Assembly: GCA_020851565.1 (NCBI GenBank)
Contig: JADZCN010000060.1
Location: 1-64,000, forward strand
Source of the DNA: Acidobacteriota bacterium
GTDB lineage: Bacteria > Acidobacteriota > Vicinamibacteria > Vicinamibacterales > UBA2999
Reading direction: 5' to 3'
DNA length: 64,000 bases
Shown here: positions 45,655 to 53,658 of the stretch, piece after piece
Layout: each line of letters starts with the position of its first letter
How positions within the stretch are numbered: the first letter of the stretch is position 1
Program-made: the position numbers and the translations under genes
Notes under the pieces: model-generated
What the model was told of the DNA's origin: nothing
What the model saw: the letters and a program-made list of their open reading frames with translations, nothing else
The model's database searches: none

Positions 45655-45706
45655 ATCATGGAATCAATATTTGAGCTTGTCAACTATTTAATTCATCCAG
45701 TATGAT
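45655..45706. promoter_or_regulatory. divergent lon/marR promoters sharing a palindrome
   Basis: lon: TTGACA (45678-45683, minus), 17 nt, CATGAT (45655-45660). marR: TTGTCA (45677-45682, plus), 18 nt, TATGAT (45701-45706), then 8 nt to ATG 45715. The two -35 boxes coincide, and TTGA-N5-TCAA (45671-45683) covers them. The spacer is strikingly AT-rich for this window. A MarR dimer here could block both genes. Confidence 0.65.
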
Positions 45707-45714
45707 GTCCGGCG

Positions 45715-46146
45715 ATGGCGCGGACCAACGACGAGGCCCGGCGGGCCTGGCAGCTGCTGATGCGGTTCTTCTTCAGGCAGCGCGGCCAGCTGCCCGCGTG
45801 CGGGGACCAGTTCGGCCTCTCGCCGGTGCAGTGCCACGTCCTGCACCTCCTCGAGCCGGACGATCCGATGCCGATGAGCCGGCTGGCGAAAACGCTCTCG
45901 TGCGACGCGTCGAACGTGACGGGGCTGGTGGACCGGCTGGAGACACGGGGCCTCGTCGAGCGCCGGCCGGCCGCCGGAGACCGGCGCGTGAGGGTGCTGG
46001 GCCTCACCCCCACCGGCTCGCGCGTCCGGGGCGAGCTCCTGCGCCACGTGTCGGGACGACCCAACCCGCTCACCCGGCTCACGCCCGACGAGCGCCGGGC
46101 GCTGGTGCGCATCCTCGAGCGGCTGCTCGATGAGCAGGACGGCTGA
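45715..46146 (+). CDS. MarR family transcriptional regulator
   Basis: 143-aa winged-helix regulator. The DNA-binding core is LSPVQCHVLHLLEPDDPMPMSRLAKTLSCDASNVTGLVDRLETRGLVERRPAAGDRRVRVLGLT, with the Asp-Arg-Arg wing typical of MarR. The ends form the helical dimer interface. It starts at ATG 45715, 8 nt after TATGAT, without a Shine-Dalgarno. It is divergent from lon over a 69-bp spacer with a palindrome and probably represses itself and lon. It ends 1 bp from the convergent flippase gene. Confidence 0.93.
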   Translation: MARTNDEARRAWQLLMRFFFRQRGQLPACGDQFGLSPVQCHVLHLLEPDDPMPMSRLAKTLSCDASNVTGLVDRLETRGLVERRPAAGDRRVRVLGLTPTGSRVRGELLRHVSGRPNPLTRLTPDERRALVRILERLLDEQDG

Positions 46147-46147
46147 G

Positions 46148-47101
46148 CTACGCGCTGGACCGGCGCCCTTCCGACACGACCCGCCGCGAGCACCAGTACC
46201 CGGGCAGCATCGGGATCCAGAACGAGAGGCCGCGAAACAGCAGGGTGGCTGACAGCGCCGCCGCCAAATCGACGCCGGCCCAGCGCAGCGTGATGACCGA
46301 CGTCGCCTCGAACGTGCCGAGGCCGCCGGGCATGATGCCCATCGTCCGGAAGAGGCTGGCGACCATGAAGCTGGCGAACACCCCCGCCGCCGAGGCGCGC
46401 GCCCCCAGCGCCAGGATCAGCGTCCACAGCGTGGCCGCGTCGAGCAGGATGATGACGCCCTGGAGCGCGGCCGTGCCGGCGAGCACGCGCGGGCTCCGCA
46501 CGAGCCCGCGGTCGGCGGCCGCGAGGTAATCGACCGCCGAGCGAACGGCCGGCACCCGCACGAACCGGTCGGCGATCCGGCGACGGCCCGCCATCACCAC
46601 GATGGCGCCACTCACCCCCAGCGAGAAGAGCAGGAACAGCGCCGAAGCCACGAGGATGATCGCGTTGCCCTGGCCCCGTCGGGCCACGATGACCAGCGCC
46701 ACGACGAGGGCCACCGTGTAGGCCAGGTAGTACGACGCGAGGTTGATCAGGACCGAGGCCTTCACCACCGCGGGCGGCAGGTCGCGGCCTGCCAGGGCCC
46801 GGTCGACCAGCAGGCTGCTGCTCAGCCCACCCGACGGCAGCGCCTGATCGGCGAACAGTTTCGCCAGGCCCAGCTCAAAGGCCTCGCGGCGCGCGAGCGT
46901 GTAGCCCGACTGCAGGGCGACCCTCCGCCAGACGCCTCCCTGCGCGAGGTACGTACCGGCCTGAAGGGCGAGTGCGGCAGCCAGCCACCAGGGCTCGGCG
47001 CGCTCGGCGATGCGCACGAACGCCCGCTCCTCCGAGAAATGGAGCGCGGCGGCGACGACCGCCGCGAGCAGCGCGGCACCGAGCAGCCAGAACCTGCGCA
47101 C
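46148..47101 (-). CDS. lysylphosphatidylglycerol synthase TM-region / flippase-like protein
   Basis: 317-aa integral membrane protein with 7-8 helices of the UPF0104 / LPG_synthase_TM family. Typical elements are an opening helix WLLGAALLAAVVAAALHF, LFADQALPSGGLSSSLLVDRAL, and near the end FMVASLFRTMGIMPGGLGTFEATSVITLRWAG, the family's GIMPGGLGxxE signature. Members flip or modify polar lipids or glycan precursors; the catalytic acyltransferase domain is absent. It starts at GTG 47101, directly after the octamer array, with no ribosome-binding site visible. Confidence 0.88.
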   Translation of the reverse strand: MRRFWLLGAALLAAVVAAALHFSEERAFVRIAERAEPWWLAAALALQAGTYLAQGGVWRRVALQSGYTLARREAFELGLAKLFADQALPSGGLSSSLLVDRALAGRDLPPAVVKASVLINLASYYLAYTVALVVALVIVARRGQGNAIILVASALFLLFSLGVSGAIVVMAGRRRIADRFVRVPAVRSAVDYLAAADRGLVRSPRVLAGTAALQGVIILLDAATLWTLILALGARASAAGVFASFMVASLFRTMGIMPGGLGTFEATSVITLRWAGVDLAAALSATLLFRGLSFWIPMLPGYWCSRRVVSEGRRSSA

Positions 47102-47102
47102 C

Positions 47103-47165
47103 CGAGAACCCGAGAACCCGAGAACCCCAGAACCCCAGAACCCCAGAACCCAGAACCCCAGAACC
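47103..47165 (+). repeat. eight tandem octamers filling the whole spacer
   Basis: CGAGAACC x3, CCAGAACC x3, a 7-nt CAGAACC, then CCAGAACC. The array begins 1 nt after the flippase start codon and ends on the base before the metallo-hydrolase stop codon at 47166, so the spacer between two same-strand genes is only repeat. Confidence 0.92.
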
Positions 47166-48110
47166 TCAAGCGGGGATGACCACCGTCTGCCCGATCTCCC
47201 GCAGCGCCAGCCGGTCCCGCTCGGCCATCAGCATCTGCTCGGCGCGCTCGATGGGCTCGGTCACCGGCTCGCGGCCCAACCGGAACGACTGGTGGTGCAC
47301 CGGCACGAACAGCCGCGCGCCGGCGGCGTCGGCCATGATCACCGCCTGCTCCGGCGTGCAGTGGTTGCTGATCCACGGATCGTAGGCGCCGATGGGCATG
47401 ACCGCGGCCTCGAAGGGGCCGTGGCGCCGGTGTTCCCTGAAGGCGGCGGTGTCCGCGGTGTCGCCGCCGATGAGCAGCCGCCGCCCCTCGCGCTCCACGA
47501 CCCAGCCGGTGTAGCCGCGGTGGGTGTCCCGTTGGATGCGGGCGCCCCAGTGCTTCACCTGGATGGCGCGCACCAGGGCGTCCCCGCGCGCGGTGGCCAC
47601 GCGGACCGACTCGTCCCATCGGAGCTCGTGGACCGACGAGTAGTACCGGCGCGGCAGCAGATCCGCGGTCTCAGCCGCCATCACGGCGACTGGCGTCCCG
47701 CGGATGACCGCCAGGGACGGCGTGTCCAGGTGGTCGAAGTGGGCGTGCGAGACCAGGACGAGATCCAACTCGGGCAGCTCATCGGGGCGAAGCGCGCACC
47801 GCACCAGGCGCAGCGGGCCCAGGCTCCCGATGCCCAGGTCCACGCCGATGCGATCGAAAAGCACTGGGTCGGTGATGATGCGCAGGCCGTAGAAGTTGAC
47901 GAGGACGGTGGCGTGCCCGAGCCAGGCCAGGCTGATGGCGTTGTCATCCCACGCCGCGGGGGTCGGCGTGTGAGGCGCTGGAGGAACATCCCTTCCCCAC
48001 TCCGCCATCCGCTCCCGCAGGAAGCGGGCGCTCCAGGACGAGGACAGGCTCGTCCACATGGCGCCGGCGCCGGCGAGCGCTCCCGTGGCCAGGATCGTGC
48101 GGCGGTTCAT
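47166..48110 (-). CDS. MBL-fold metal-dependent hydrolase, UlaG/NAPE-PLD-like
   Basis: 314-aa exported metallo-hydrolase. The start is set at ATG 48110 (MNRRTILATGALAGAGAMW, a Tat-like or Sec signal); ATG 48122 is equally possible and neither has a Shine-Dalgarno. Motifs are ISLAWLGHATVLVNFYG, VLVSHAHFDHLDTPSL (HxHxDH, two-zinc site), VKHWGAR, LLIGGDTADTAAF and FVPVHHQSF, matching the L-ascorbate-6-phosphate lactonase / NAPE-phospholipase D branch. Substrate unknown. It lies 63 bp after the next MBL gene on the same strand. Confidence 0.9.
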   Translation of the reverse strand: MNRRTILATGALAGAGAMWTSLSSSWSARFLRERMAEWGRDVPPAPHTPTPAAWDDNAISLAWLGHATVLVNFYGLRIITDPVLFDRIGVDLGIGSLGPLRLVRCALRPDELPELDLVLVSHAHFDHLDTPSLAVIRGTPVAVMAAETADLLPRRYYSSVHELRWDESVRVATARGDALVRAIQVKHWGARIQRDTHRGYTGWVVEREGRRLLIGGDTADTAAFREHRRHGPFEAAVMPIGAYDPWISNHCTPEQAVIMADAAGARLFVPVHHQSFRLGREPVTEPIERAEQMLMAERDRLALREIGQTVVIPA

Positions 48111-48172
48111 GAGCGGTGTCATTACCCGAAAAGACTCCCCACGGCACCCGATTGTTCCACGAACGGGGTCGA

Positions 48173-49180
48173 TCAAATCTCGAGGAGGTCCTTCCCCAGG
48201 ATGACGGTCCCCTTGAAATGCGTGCGCGCGGCGTCCACCCACATCTGCTCGGTGACCAGCGGGTCGTCGGGGGGGACCAGGTGCGACAGGACCAGCGTCT
48301 TCACCCCGGCCGCCGCTGCCACGCGCCCGCAGTCCTCGGGGGTGGTGTGGCTGTCCAGCAGATGCTTCTTCAGCGTCGACGCGTTGGGGACGCGCGCGAC
48401 GATGCGATCGACGGCCGGGGCGTAGAGTGCCTCGTGGACCAGGACATCGGCGCCCTTCGCCAGCGCGACGAGGCTGTCCGACCGCGCGGTGTCGCCCGAG
48501 ATCACGATGGATCGATCCCGCGCGTCGAAGCGGAACGCCAGCGCCGGAGTGAGGGGGGGATGCGACACCAGCGCCGCCGTCACCTTCACGTTCTCGTCCT
48601 CCAGGACCACGCCGGGGGCCGTCACCTCGTGCGGGTGCACGAGCGGCGCCAGCGGCACGCGGCCTTCGTCCTCGATGCGCGTCTCGATGTCGGCGCGGTT
48701 CATCTCGAGGAAGAGCCGCGTCATCTCGACCAGCGGCGGGGGCCCCCACGTGTCCACGCGCGTGCGCAGGCCCGCGGCCCAGGAGAGCCAGACGAGATTG
48801 CCGTAATCCGCCGTGTGGTCCGAGTGCTGGTGGGTGATGAATACGTGCCGCAGCGCCGTCAGCGGTACGCCGGCGGACACGAGCTGGCGGGCGACGCCAT
48901 CTCCGCAGTCAATCACGTACGGCGTGCCGTTCACGATGACGACCTGGGACGAAGCGGCGGTGGCCGTGCGCGGGCGGGGGCCGCCCCCGGTACCGAGCAG
49001 GATGAGCCGCGTGCGCGAGGACGGTGAGGCGCCCTGGCGTCTCACGCGGGCGAGGCCGGCGGCCGGCCACAGGGCCATGGCCAGCGTCGAGAGCCCGCTG
49101 CGCAGGAGAGTGCGTCGCTCCAGGGTGCCTCGTCCCGTTGTTTCCGCACGACCGGCCTCAGGATGCATGTGCACGGACAT
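48173..49180 (-). CDS. exported MBL-fold hydrolase, RNase Z/arylsulfatase-like branch
   Basis: 335-aa protein. A Tat-like start (LERRTLLRSGLSTLAMALWPAAG) is followed by ILLGTGGGPRPR, the RNase Z/AtsA opening. HQHSDHTADYGNL then gives HxHxDH, with ALVSHPP, SIVISGDTARSDSL, LVHEALY and LVLSHLVPPDDP. The fold matches tRNase Z-like enzymes, but export argues against tRNA processing and favours a periplasmic esterase, sulfatase or lactonase. AGGGAA lies 6 nt before the ATG. It is unlike the neighbouring MBL protein, so this is not a duplication. Confidence 0.88.
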   Translation of the reverse strand: MSVHMHPEAGRAETTGRGTLERRTLLRSGLSTLAMALWPAAGLARVRRQGASPSSRTRLILLGTGGGPRPRTATAASSQVVIVNGTPYVIDCGDGVARQLVSAGVPLTALRHVFITHQHSDHTADYGNLVWLSWAAGLRTRVDTWGPPPLVEMTRLFLEMNRADIETRIEDEGRVPLAPLVHPHEVTAPGVVLEDENVKVTAALVSHPPLTPALAFRFDARDRSIVISGDTARSDSLVALAKGADVLVHEALYAPAVDRIVARVPNASTLKKHLLDSHTTPEDCGRVAAAAGVKTLVLSHLVPPDDPLVTEQMWVDAARTHFKGTVILGKDLLEI

Positions 49181-49196
49181 CTTATTCCCTGCGGGG

Positions 49197-49649
49197 CTAT
49201 CGCTCCGCCGAGCGGCGCTCGGACAGGTCTTTCAGGGCCGCGAGCGCCTTCGGCCACATGTCCTCGAACATCTGGCGGTGCTCGTCGGCGGTGTCCATGT
49301 CGATGGTCAGCACGGCGTGCCCGCCATTGTCGCGCAGCGTGTAGTTCTCGCGCGCGCCGGCCCACTTCAGCACCTCGGTGCTCGTGGTGTCCTCGACACC
49401 GTTCTTCACGATGCCGATGTGCTCGAGCGAGAGGTACTCGTTGGGCCGGTGCTCGGCGACGCGGCTGACCATGCCGCTCCCGTCCGGCGCGAGGAAGAGG
49501 GCCTTGCTGCCCGGCTTCCAGTCGGTCACCGCGTACGAGCCCTCCTGGAAGGCGCTCGTCCACTGGCGGTAGGTCTCGTCCTCGAGCATCGTCCGCCAGA
49601 CGACATCCCTCGGCGCATTGATCGCGGTTGAAAACGTCAGCCTGGTCAT
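49197..49649 (-). CDS. SRPBCC/AHSA1-type START-like protein
   Basis: 150-aa protein of the START/Bet v1-like superfamily. It begins FSTAINAPRDVVWRTMLEDETYRQWTSAF, the AHSA1 opening, and contains a beta-sheet core (SRVAEHRPNEYLSLEHIG) and final helix (FEDMWPKALAALKDL). Such proteins bind hydrophobic ligands or act as Hsp90-activator-like domains. ATG 49649 has GAGGAG 5 nt upstream. It lies 16 bp before the RNase Z-like gene on the same strand, probably one transcript. Confidence 0.88.
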   Translation of the reverse strand: MTRLTFSTAINAPRDVVWRTMLEDETYRQWTSAFQEGSYAVTDWKPGSKALFLAPDGSGMVSRVAEHRPNEYLSLEHIGIVKNGVEDTTSTEVLKWAGARENYTLRDNGGHAVLTIDMDTADEHRQMFEDMWPKALAALKDLSERRSAER

Positions 49650-49753
49650 CGTCGCTCCTCGAACCGGCATGCGGCCCGACCGTGCGCAGCCGGACGTCCG
49701 TCTCCGGCGATGCTAGCCCGATTCGCCCCGGTGCGCGAGCGCGACCCGATGAG

Positions 49754-51040
49754 CTAGCGCCCGAGCGACCGGAACCACTCCACCGCGCGCGGCATCGACT
49801 GGATCCAGCTGTTGACGTGGTCGAAGCCCGGGAGCGCTTCCACGGTGACGTCGGCGCCCGTGTGGCGCAGCCGGTCCACGGACACGAGCGCGTCCTCGTA
49901 CGGCACCTCCTCGTCGTCCGGGCTGTGGTACATCCGCAGGGGTGCCCCGGGCCGCCAGCGGTCGACCGCGTTCTCGCGAAGGCGGACGCGGAGCGGCGCG
50001 CCTGGCTCCGCCTTCATATCGGTGGTGAACGACGTCTCCAGCAATGCGTGCGCGTTGGGCGCCAGGGCGGCGACCACGTCGTCGAAATAGTGCCGCATGT
50101 CGAAGAGGCTGCTCACCCGCCATGCCCACGGCCGGCGGAACACCTCCGAGGGATCGTCGAACAGGTCGTAGATGTCGTCGTACGCGAGCAGGATGTACGA
50201 GACGTAGAGCGGCAGCGTGGGCGTCCGCTCGTTGTCGATGGATGCCAGGAACCACTGCTCCACGTCGAACACGCCGCCCACCGTTGCCGTGCCTGCGACC
50301 TCGACCGACGCGTCCTGGAGCGCGCGATGGAGCGCCAGGGCCGCATGCCCGCCCTGCGAGAAGCCGAAGGTGAAGAGCCGGCCGTCCTGCTGCACGCCGA
50401 GGTGGGCGAGAACCTCTCGCGATGCGGCCAGCAGGTCGATGGCGGCCGAGGCCTCCGTGGCGGCGTGGAAGTACCGGTGTCGGGGCACCGAGGAATCGCC
50501 AAGGCCGAGGTAGTCGGGCCCGATGTAGATGAAGCCCGCGCCAGCGAAGACGGCGTTCGACGGCGGGCCGTCGAAGCTCTCTCCGTCCGGGTTGAACGGT
50601 CCGGCGATGGCAGGATTCGACACCGCGTCGTAGAACGACACGGACGTGCCGTGAAGATAGGCGACGGTCGGGAGAGGCCCTTCGGCGCGGGGGACAGACA
50701 CCATGCCTGTCGCCACCGTCGGCCGGGCGGACGGCTGTCCCGGAAGGACCGCGTCGATGGTGCAGTAGGTAACCCTGTAGCTGTCGAAACCGAACAGGAA
50801 CGTGGCAGGGATGTCCGGCGGGAACTCGTAGTAGTCCTGGTAGAAGGCGATCCACGAGTCGAAGTAATCCCTCACGGATTCCGGGGATGGATAGGCGGCA
50901 ACCAGCTGGTAGCTGATGGCGCGCCCCCGATCGCCGGGCCCGCAGGCCCCTGCGTGACCCTGTCGAGAGCTTCCAGAGACAAGCCCGCCCGTCAGCAGGA
51001 CCGTCACGACGATGATCGCACTTGCCAGTCTCTTCTTCAT
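49754..51040 (-). CDS. secreted alpha/beta-hydrolase lipase/esterase
   Basis: 428-aa exported hydrolase. GGGGAGG lies 5 nt before the ATG, and the signal peptide is IIVVTVLLTGGLVSGSSRQG. The order is substrate-cap region (AYPSPESVRDYFDSW), PTVAYLHGTSVSF (oxyanion region), TFGFSQGGHAALALHRAL (nucleophile Ser in GFSQGG), a lid (about 230-330), then MYHSPDDEEVPY (Asp) and LPGFDHVNSW (His). It resembles secretory lipases of the LIP family. It acts outside the cytosol on esters or lipids. It is divergent from the serine hydrolase. Confidence 0.9.
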   Translation of the reverse strand: MKKRLASAIIVVTVLLTGGLVSGSSRQGHAGACGPGDRGRAISYQLVAAYPSPESVRDYFDSWIAFYQDYYEFPPDIPATFLFGFDSYRVTYCTIDAVLPGQPSARPTVATGMVSVPRAEGPLPTVAYLHGTSVSFYDAVSNPAIAGPFNPDGESFDGPPSNAVFAGAGFIYIGPDYLGLGDSSVPRHRYFHAATEASAAIDLLAASREVLAHLGVQQDGRLFTFGFSQGGHAALALHRALQDASVEVAGTATVGGVFDVEQWFLASIDNERTPTLPLYVSYILLAYDDIYDLFDDPSEVFRRPWAWRVSSLFDMRHYFDDVVAALAPNAHALLETSFTTDMKAEPGAPLRVRLRENAVDRWRPGAPLRMYHSPDDEEVPYEDALVSVDRLRHTGADVTVEALPGFDHVNSWIQSMPRAVEWFRSLGR

Positions 51041-51108
51041 GGCAGCCTCCCCAAGCTGGATTTACGCGATCCGGCACGGAAACCGGACAGAGGACCTTCC
51101 GCCGGGGG

Positions 51109-51114
51109 TAGGAT
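51109..51114 (+). promoter_or_regulatory. TAGGAT box 6 nt before GTG start
   Basis: TAGGAT, 6 nt, then the GTG at 51121. No ribosome-binding site; leaderless-type geometry. Confidence 0.45.
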
Positions 51115-51120
51115 GCGGGC

Positions 51121-52311
51121 GTGAGCTCCATGCAGACGCGCGGCGACAGGCATCACGCCATCCACGGCTTCGTGCGCCCCGGCTTCGAGGCCGTGCGCGA
51201 GGCCTTCGCCGAGAACTTCAGCCGCCGCCACGAGCTGGGCGCCGCCTGCTGCATCTACCAGCACGGCGAGAAGGTGGTGGACCTCTGGGGCGGGATCCGC
51301 AACAAGGCCACCGGCGAGCCGTGGGAAGAGGACACGATGGTCCTCGTCCACTCGGCCACCAAGGGTCTTGCGGCGATGACGCTCGCGCTGGCCCACTCGC
51401 GCGGCTGGCTGGACTACGACGAGCGCGTGTGCACGTACTGGCCGGAGTTCGCACAGCAGGGGAAGGAAAAGGTCACCGTCCGGCAGCTCCTCGCCCACCA
51501 GGCGGGCCTCTTCGCCTTCGGCGAGCCCGTGGACAAGGCCGTCGTCGCGGACCTGGACCGCCTGGCGGTGGTTCTCGCCCGCCAGAAGCCGGAGTGGGAG
51601 CCGGAAAGCCGCCAGTCGTACCACGCCATCACGCTGGGCTTCTACGAGAGCGAGTTGCTGCGGCGGGTGGACCCGCGGCACCGCAGCCTCGGGCGGTTCT
51701 TCCACGACGAGATCGCCTCGCCGCTGGGGCTCGACTTCTACATCGGGCTGCCCGCGTCGATCCCGAACGAACGGCTGGCGGTGCTCGACACCAGCCTCTT
51801 CACCATGCTGCGGCGCATGCCGCTGTCCGTGATGCTGGCGGCGATGAACCCGCGCTCGAACCTCTACCGGGCGCTCATCGTCAACCCGGGGGACCGAATC
51901 TGCGTCGACCCGGCCCGCGTCTACGCGCGCGATCTCGAGGTCCCGTCTGGCGGCGGCGTGGGAACGGCGCGTGCGATGGCGCACGCGTACAGCGTCTTTG
52001 CCACCGACGGGCGGGAGCTCGGACTTCGTGCCGAGACGCTCCAGGCGCTCGTCGCGCCCGCCATCCCCTCCGCGAACGGCTTCCACGACGAGGGGCTCCA
52101 GGGCGAGATCGAGTTCTCCCTCGGTTTCATGAAGACGTGCCGCGACTGGCGCTTCGGCCACGAAGGCGCGTTCGGATCGCCCGGCGCCGGCGGCTCGCTG
52201 GCCTACGCGGATCCTGCCAAAGGCCTCGCGTACGCCTACGTGACCAACCGCATCCGGAGCGTGGTGGACGATCCACGCGACCTGGCGTTGAGGGCGGCCA
52301 TCCCGGAGTGA
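51121..52311 (+). CDS. serine hydrolase, class C beta-lactamase / EstB fold
   Basis: 396-aa cytosolic serine hydrolase (no signal peptide) of the beta-lactamase-like family that includes EstB esterases. The catalytic tetrad SxxK is in VHSATKGLAAMTLAL. A Tyr-containing second motif (YHAITLGFYESELLRR) replaces YxN, and a C-terminal FGHEGAFGSPGAGGSLAYADPAKGLAYAYVTN contains the H-x-G motif. It is more likely an esterase or peptidase than an antibiotic-inactivating enzyme, as the absence of export suggests. The next gene starts 1 bp after its stop. Confidence 0.9.
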   Translation: MSSMQTRGDRHHAIHGFVRPGFEAVREAFAENFSRRHELGAACCIYQHGEKVVDLWGGIRNKATGEPWEEDTMVLVHSATKGLAAMTLALAHSRGWLDYDERVCTYWPEFAQQGKEKVTVRQLLAHQAGLFAFGEPVDKAVVADLDRLAVVLARQKPEWEPESRQSYHAITLGFYESELLRRVDPRHRSLGRFFHDEIASPLGLDFYIGLPASIPNERLAVLDTSLFTMLRRMPLSVMLAAMNPRSNLYRALIVNPGDRICVDPARVYARDLEVPSGGGVGTARAMAHAYSVFATDGRELGLRAETLQALVAPAIPSANGFHDEGLQGEIEFSLGFMKTCRDWRFGHEGAFGSPGAGGSLAYADPAKGLAYAYVTNRIRSVVDDPRDLALRAAIPE

Positions 52312-52312
52312 G

Positions 52313-53200
52313 ATGGCGATGACCGCCGGCGAGGCCTTTGTTCGCAGGCATCCGGTCGCCGCGTACTTCGCGCTGACGTTCGCGATCTCGTGGGGCGGCG
52401 TGCTGGCGCTGCTCGGCCCGGGCGGCGTTCCGGATGGACAGGAGGCGTTCGCGCGGGTGATCCCCTACGCGATTGCGGTGATGCTGCTCGGCCCGAGCTT
52501 CGCGGGCTTCTTCCTCACAGCGCTTCTCGACGGACGGGCGGGCATGCGCGCGATGTTCGCCCGGTTGCTCCACTGGCGCGTGGGTGCGCGGTGGTACGCG
52601 GTGGCGCTCCTGCTCGCGCCGCTCGTATCCCTGGCGATGCTCTCCGCGTTCTCGCTCGCGTCTCCGGTGTTCGTTCCTGGTCTGATCACCACGGACGACA
52701 AGGCGGGGCGGCTGGCCTTCGGCCTGACCGCAGCGCTGGTGACGGGCGTACTCGAGGAGCTTGGCTGGACCGGTTTCGCCACACCGCGGTTGCGCGCGCG
52801 CCACAGCATCCTGGCGACCGGGCTCATCATCGGGGTGCCCTGGGGCGCATGGCACATCATCGGCAACGCCTTCATCGCCAGCGGTACCTACGCCGGCGAA
52901 CTCTCTCTGCCGACTTTCCTCGTCGCGAGGACGCTGGCGCTGCTTGTGGGTGGCCTGCCCGCCTACCGGGTCCTCATGGTGTGGGTCTACGACCGCACCG
53001 GGAGCCTGATCGTGGCGATGCTCATGCACGCGAGCCTCACTGCGGCCACGCTGACGCTCGAGCCTCTTGCGATCACGGGAACGGATCTCCTGCTCTACGA
53101 TCTCGTCTCCGCTCTCGTGTGGTGGGGCATTGTCTCGGTGCTTGCCGTGGCCACTCGGGGCTCCCTGGCACAGCCCGCGCGCGAGGCAGGCGCCTCCTGA
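52313..53200 (+). CDS. CPBP family intramembrane metalloprotease
   Basis: 295-aa membrane protein with about 7-8 helices. CPBP (Abi/CaaX-protease) motifs are LEELGWTGFATPRL (Glu-Glu with Trp and Arg) and GVPWGAWHII (His), then MVWVYDRTGSLIVAMLMHASL with the last His. These residues form the metal site of Rce1-type proteases. Bacterial members act in peptide maturation or bacteriocin immunity. It is translationally close (1 bp) to the serine hydrolase, suggesting one operon. Confidence 0.9.
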   Translation: MAMTAGEAFVRRHPVAAYFALTFAISWGGVLALLGPGGVPDGQEAFARVIPYAIAVMLLGPSFAGFFLTALLDGRAGMRAMFARLLHWRVGARWYAVALLLAPLVSLAMLSAFSLASPVFVPGLITTDDKAGRLAFGLTAALVTGVLEELGWTGFATPRLRARHSILATGLIIGVPWGAWHIIGNAFIASGTYAGELSLPTFLVARTLALLVGGLPAYRVLMVWVYDRTGSLIVAMLMHASLTAATLTLEPLAITGTDLLLYDLVSALVWWGIVSVLAVATRGSLAQPAREAGAS

Positions 53201-53205
53201 CCGAC

Positions 53206-53240
53206 CTTCCGCCTTCAGCCTTCAGCCTTGTGCCTTCCGC
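53206..53240 (+). repeat. five tandem heptamers CTTCNGC
   Basis: CTTCCGC, CTTCAGC, CTTCAGC, CTTGTGC, CTTCCGC in phase, in the 71-bp gap between two convergent genes. Another spacer made of one short word. Confidence 0.8.
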
Positions 53241-53271
53241 TTCAGGCTGGGCTATCTTCAGCAGCCGGCAA

Positions 53272-53658
53272 TCACACGCGATCCACGCGATATGCGGTGC
53301 CATACCGGCCGTAGTCGTGGCTCGTCACGCCGTTCCGCACCGAGCCCTGATACGCGGCCAACGGCGGCATCACCGTCACCCGAACGACCGTCGTCTCGCC
53401 GGCCTTGACAGCGCCGGCGTGCACGGCCGCGACCGGGAGCGCCGAGTCGCCCGTGTAGACGTCCGTCCCCCACACGGACCCGTCGGTCGCGCCGGTGACG
53501 CGGAAGTAGAACGTCGTGCCCGGCGTGTCGCACAGATCCTGGATCCGCGACGGCGCCTCCGAGGCGAGAAAGCCCTGGTCGAGCAGGGCCCGGATCTCGT
53601 CCGCCGACAGCTTCTTCTGGCGCTCGAAGTGCGCCACCAGCTCCTGGATGACCTTCAT
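53272..53658 (-). CDS. LCCL-domain protein
   Basis: 128-aa cytosolic protein. GGGAG lies just before ATG 53658, and the start overlaps the previous stop (ATGA). Residues 1-40 are helical (FERQKKLSADEIRALLDQGF). Residues about 41-128 match the LCCL fold: SVWGTDVYTGDSALPVAAVHAGAV, then YQGSVRNGVTSHDYGRYG, the GTdxYt..AAvHaG and Ygs..NGv.S blocks. Three of the four family cysteines are missing (one Cys in DLCDTPG). LCCL is rare in bacteria and mostly seen in secreted eukaryotic proteins. It is last in the AAA/VWA operon. Confidence 0.8.
   Translation of the reverse strand: MKVIQELVAHFERQKKLSADEIRALLDQGFLASEAPSRIQDLCDTPGTTFYFRVTGATDGSVWGTDVYTGDSALPVAAVHAGAVKAGETTVVRVTVMPPLAAYQGSVRNGVTSHDYGRYGTAYRVDRV

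Noticed and set aside
47166..49180. Tandem duplication of two MBL-fold genes
   Set aside because: The two proteins belong to different branches (UlaG-like and RNase Z-like) with different motifs.
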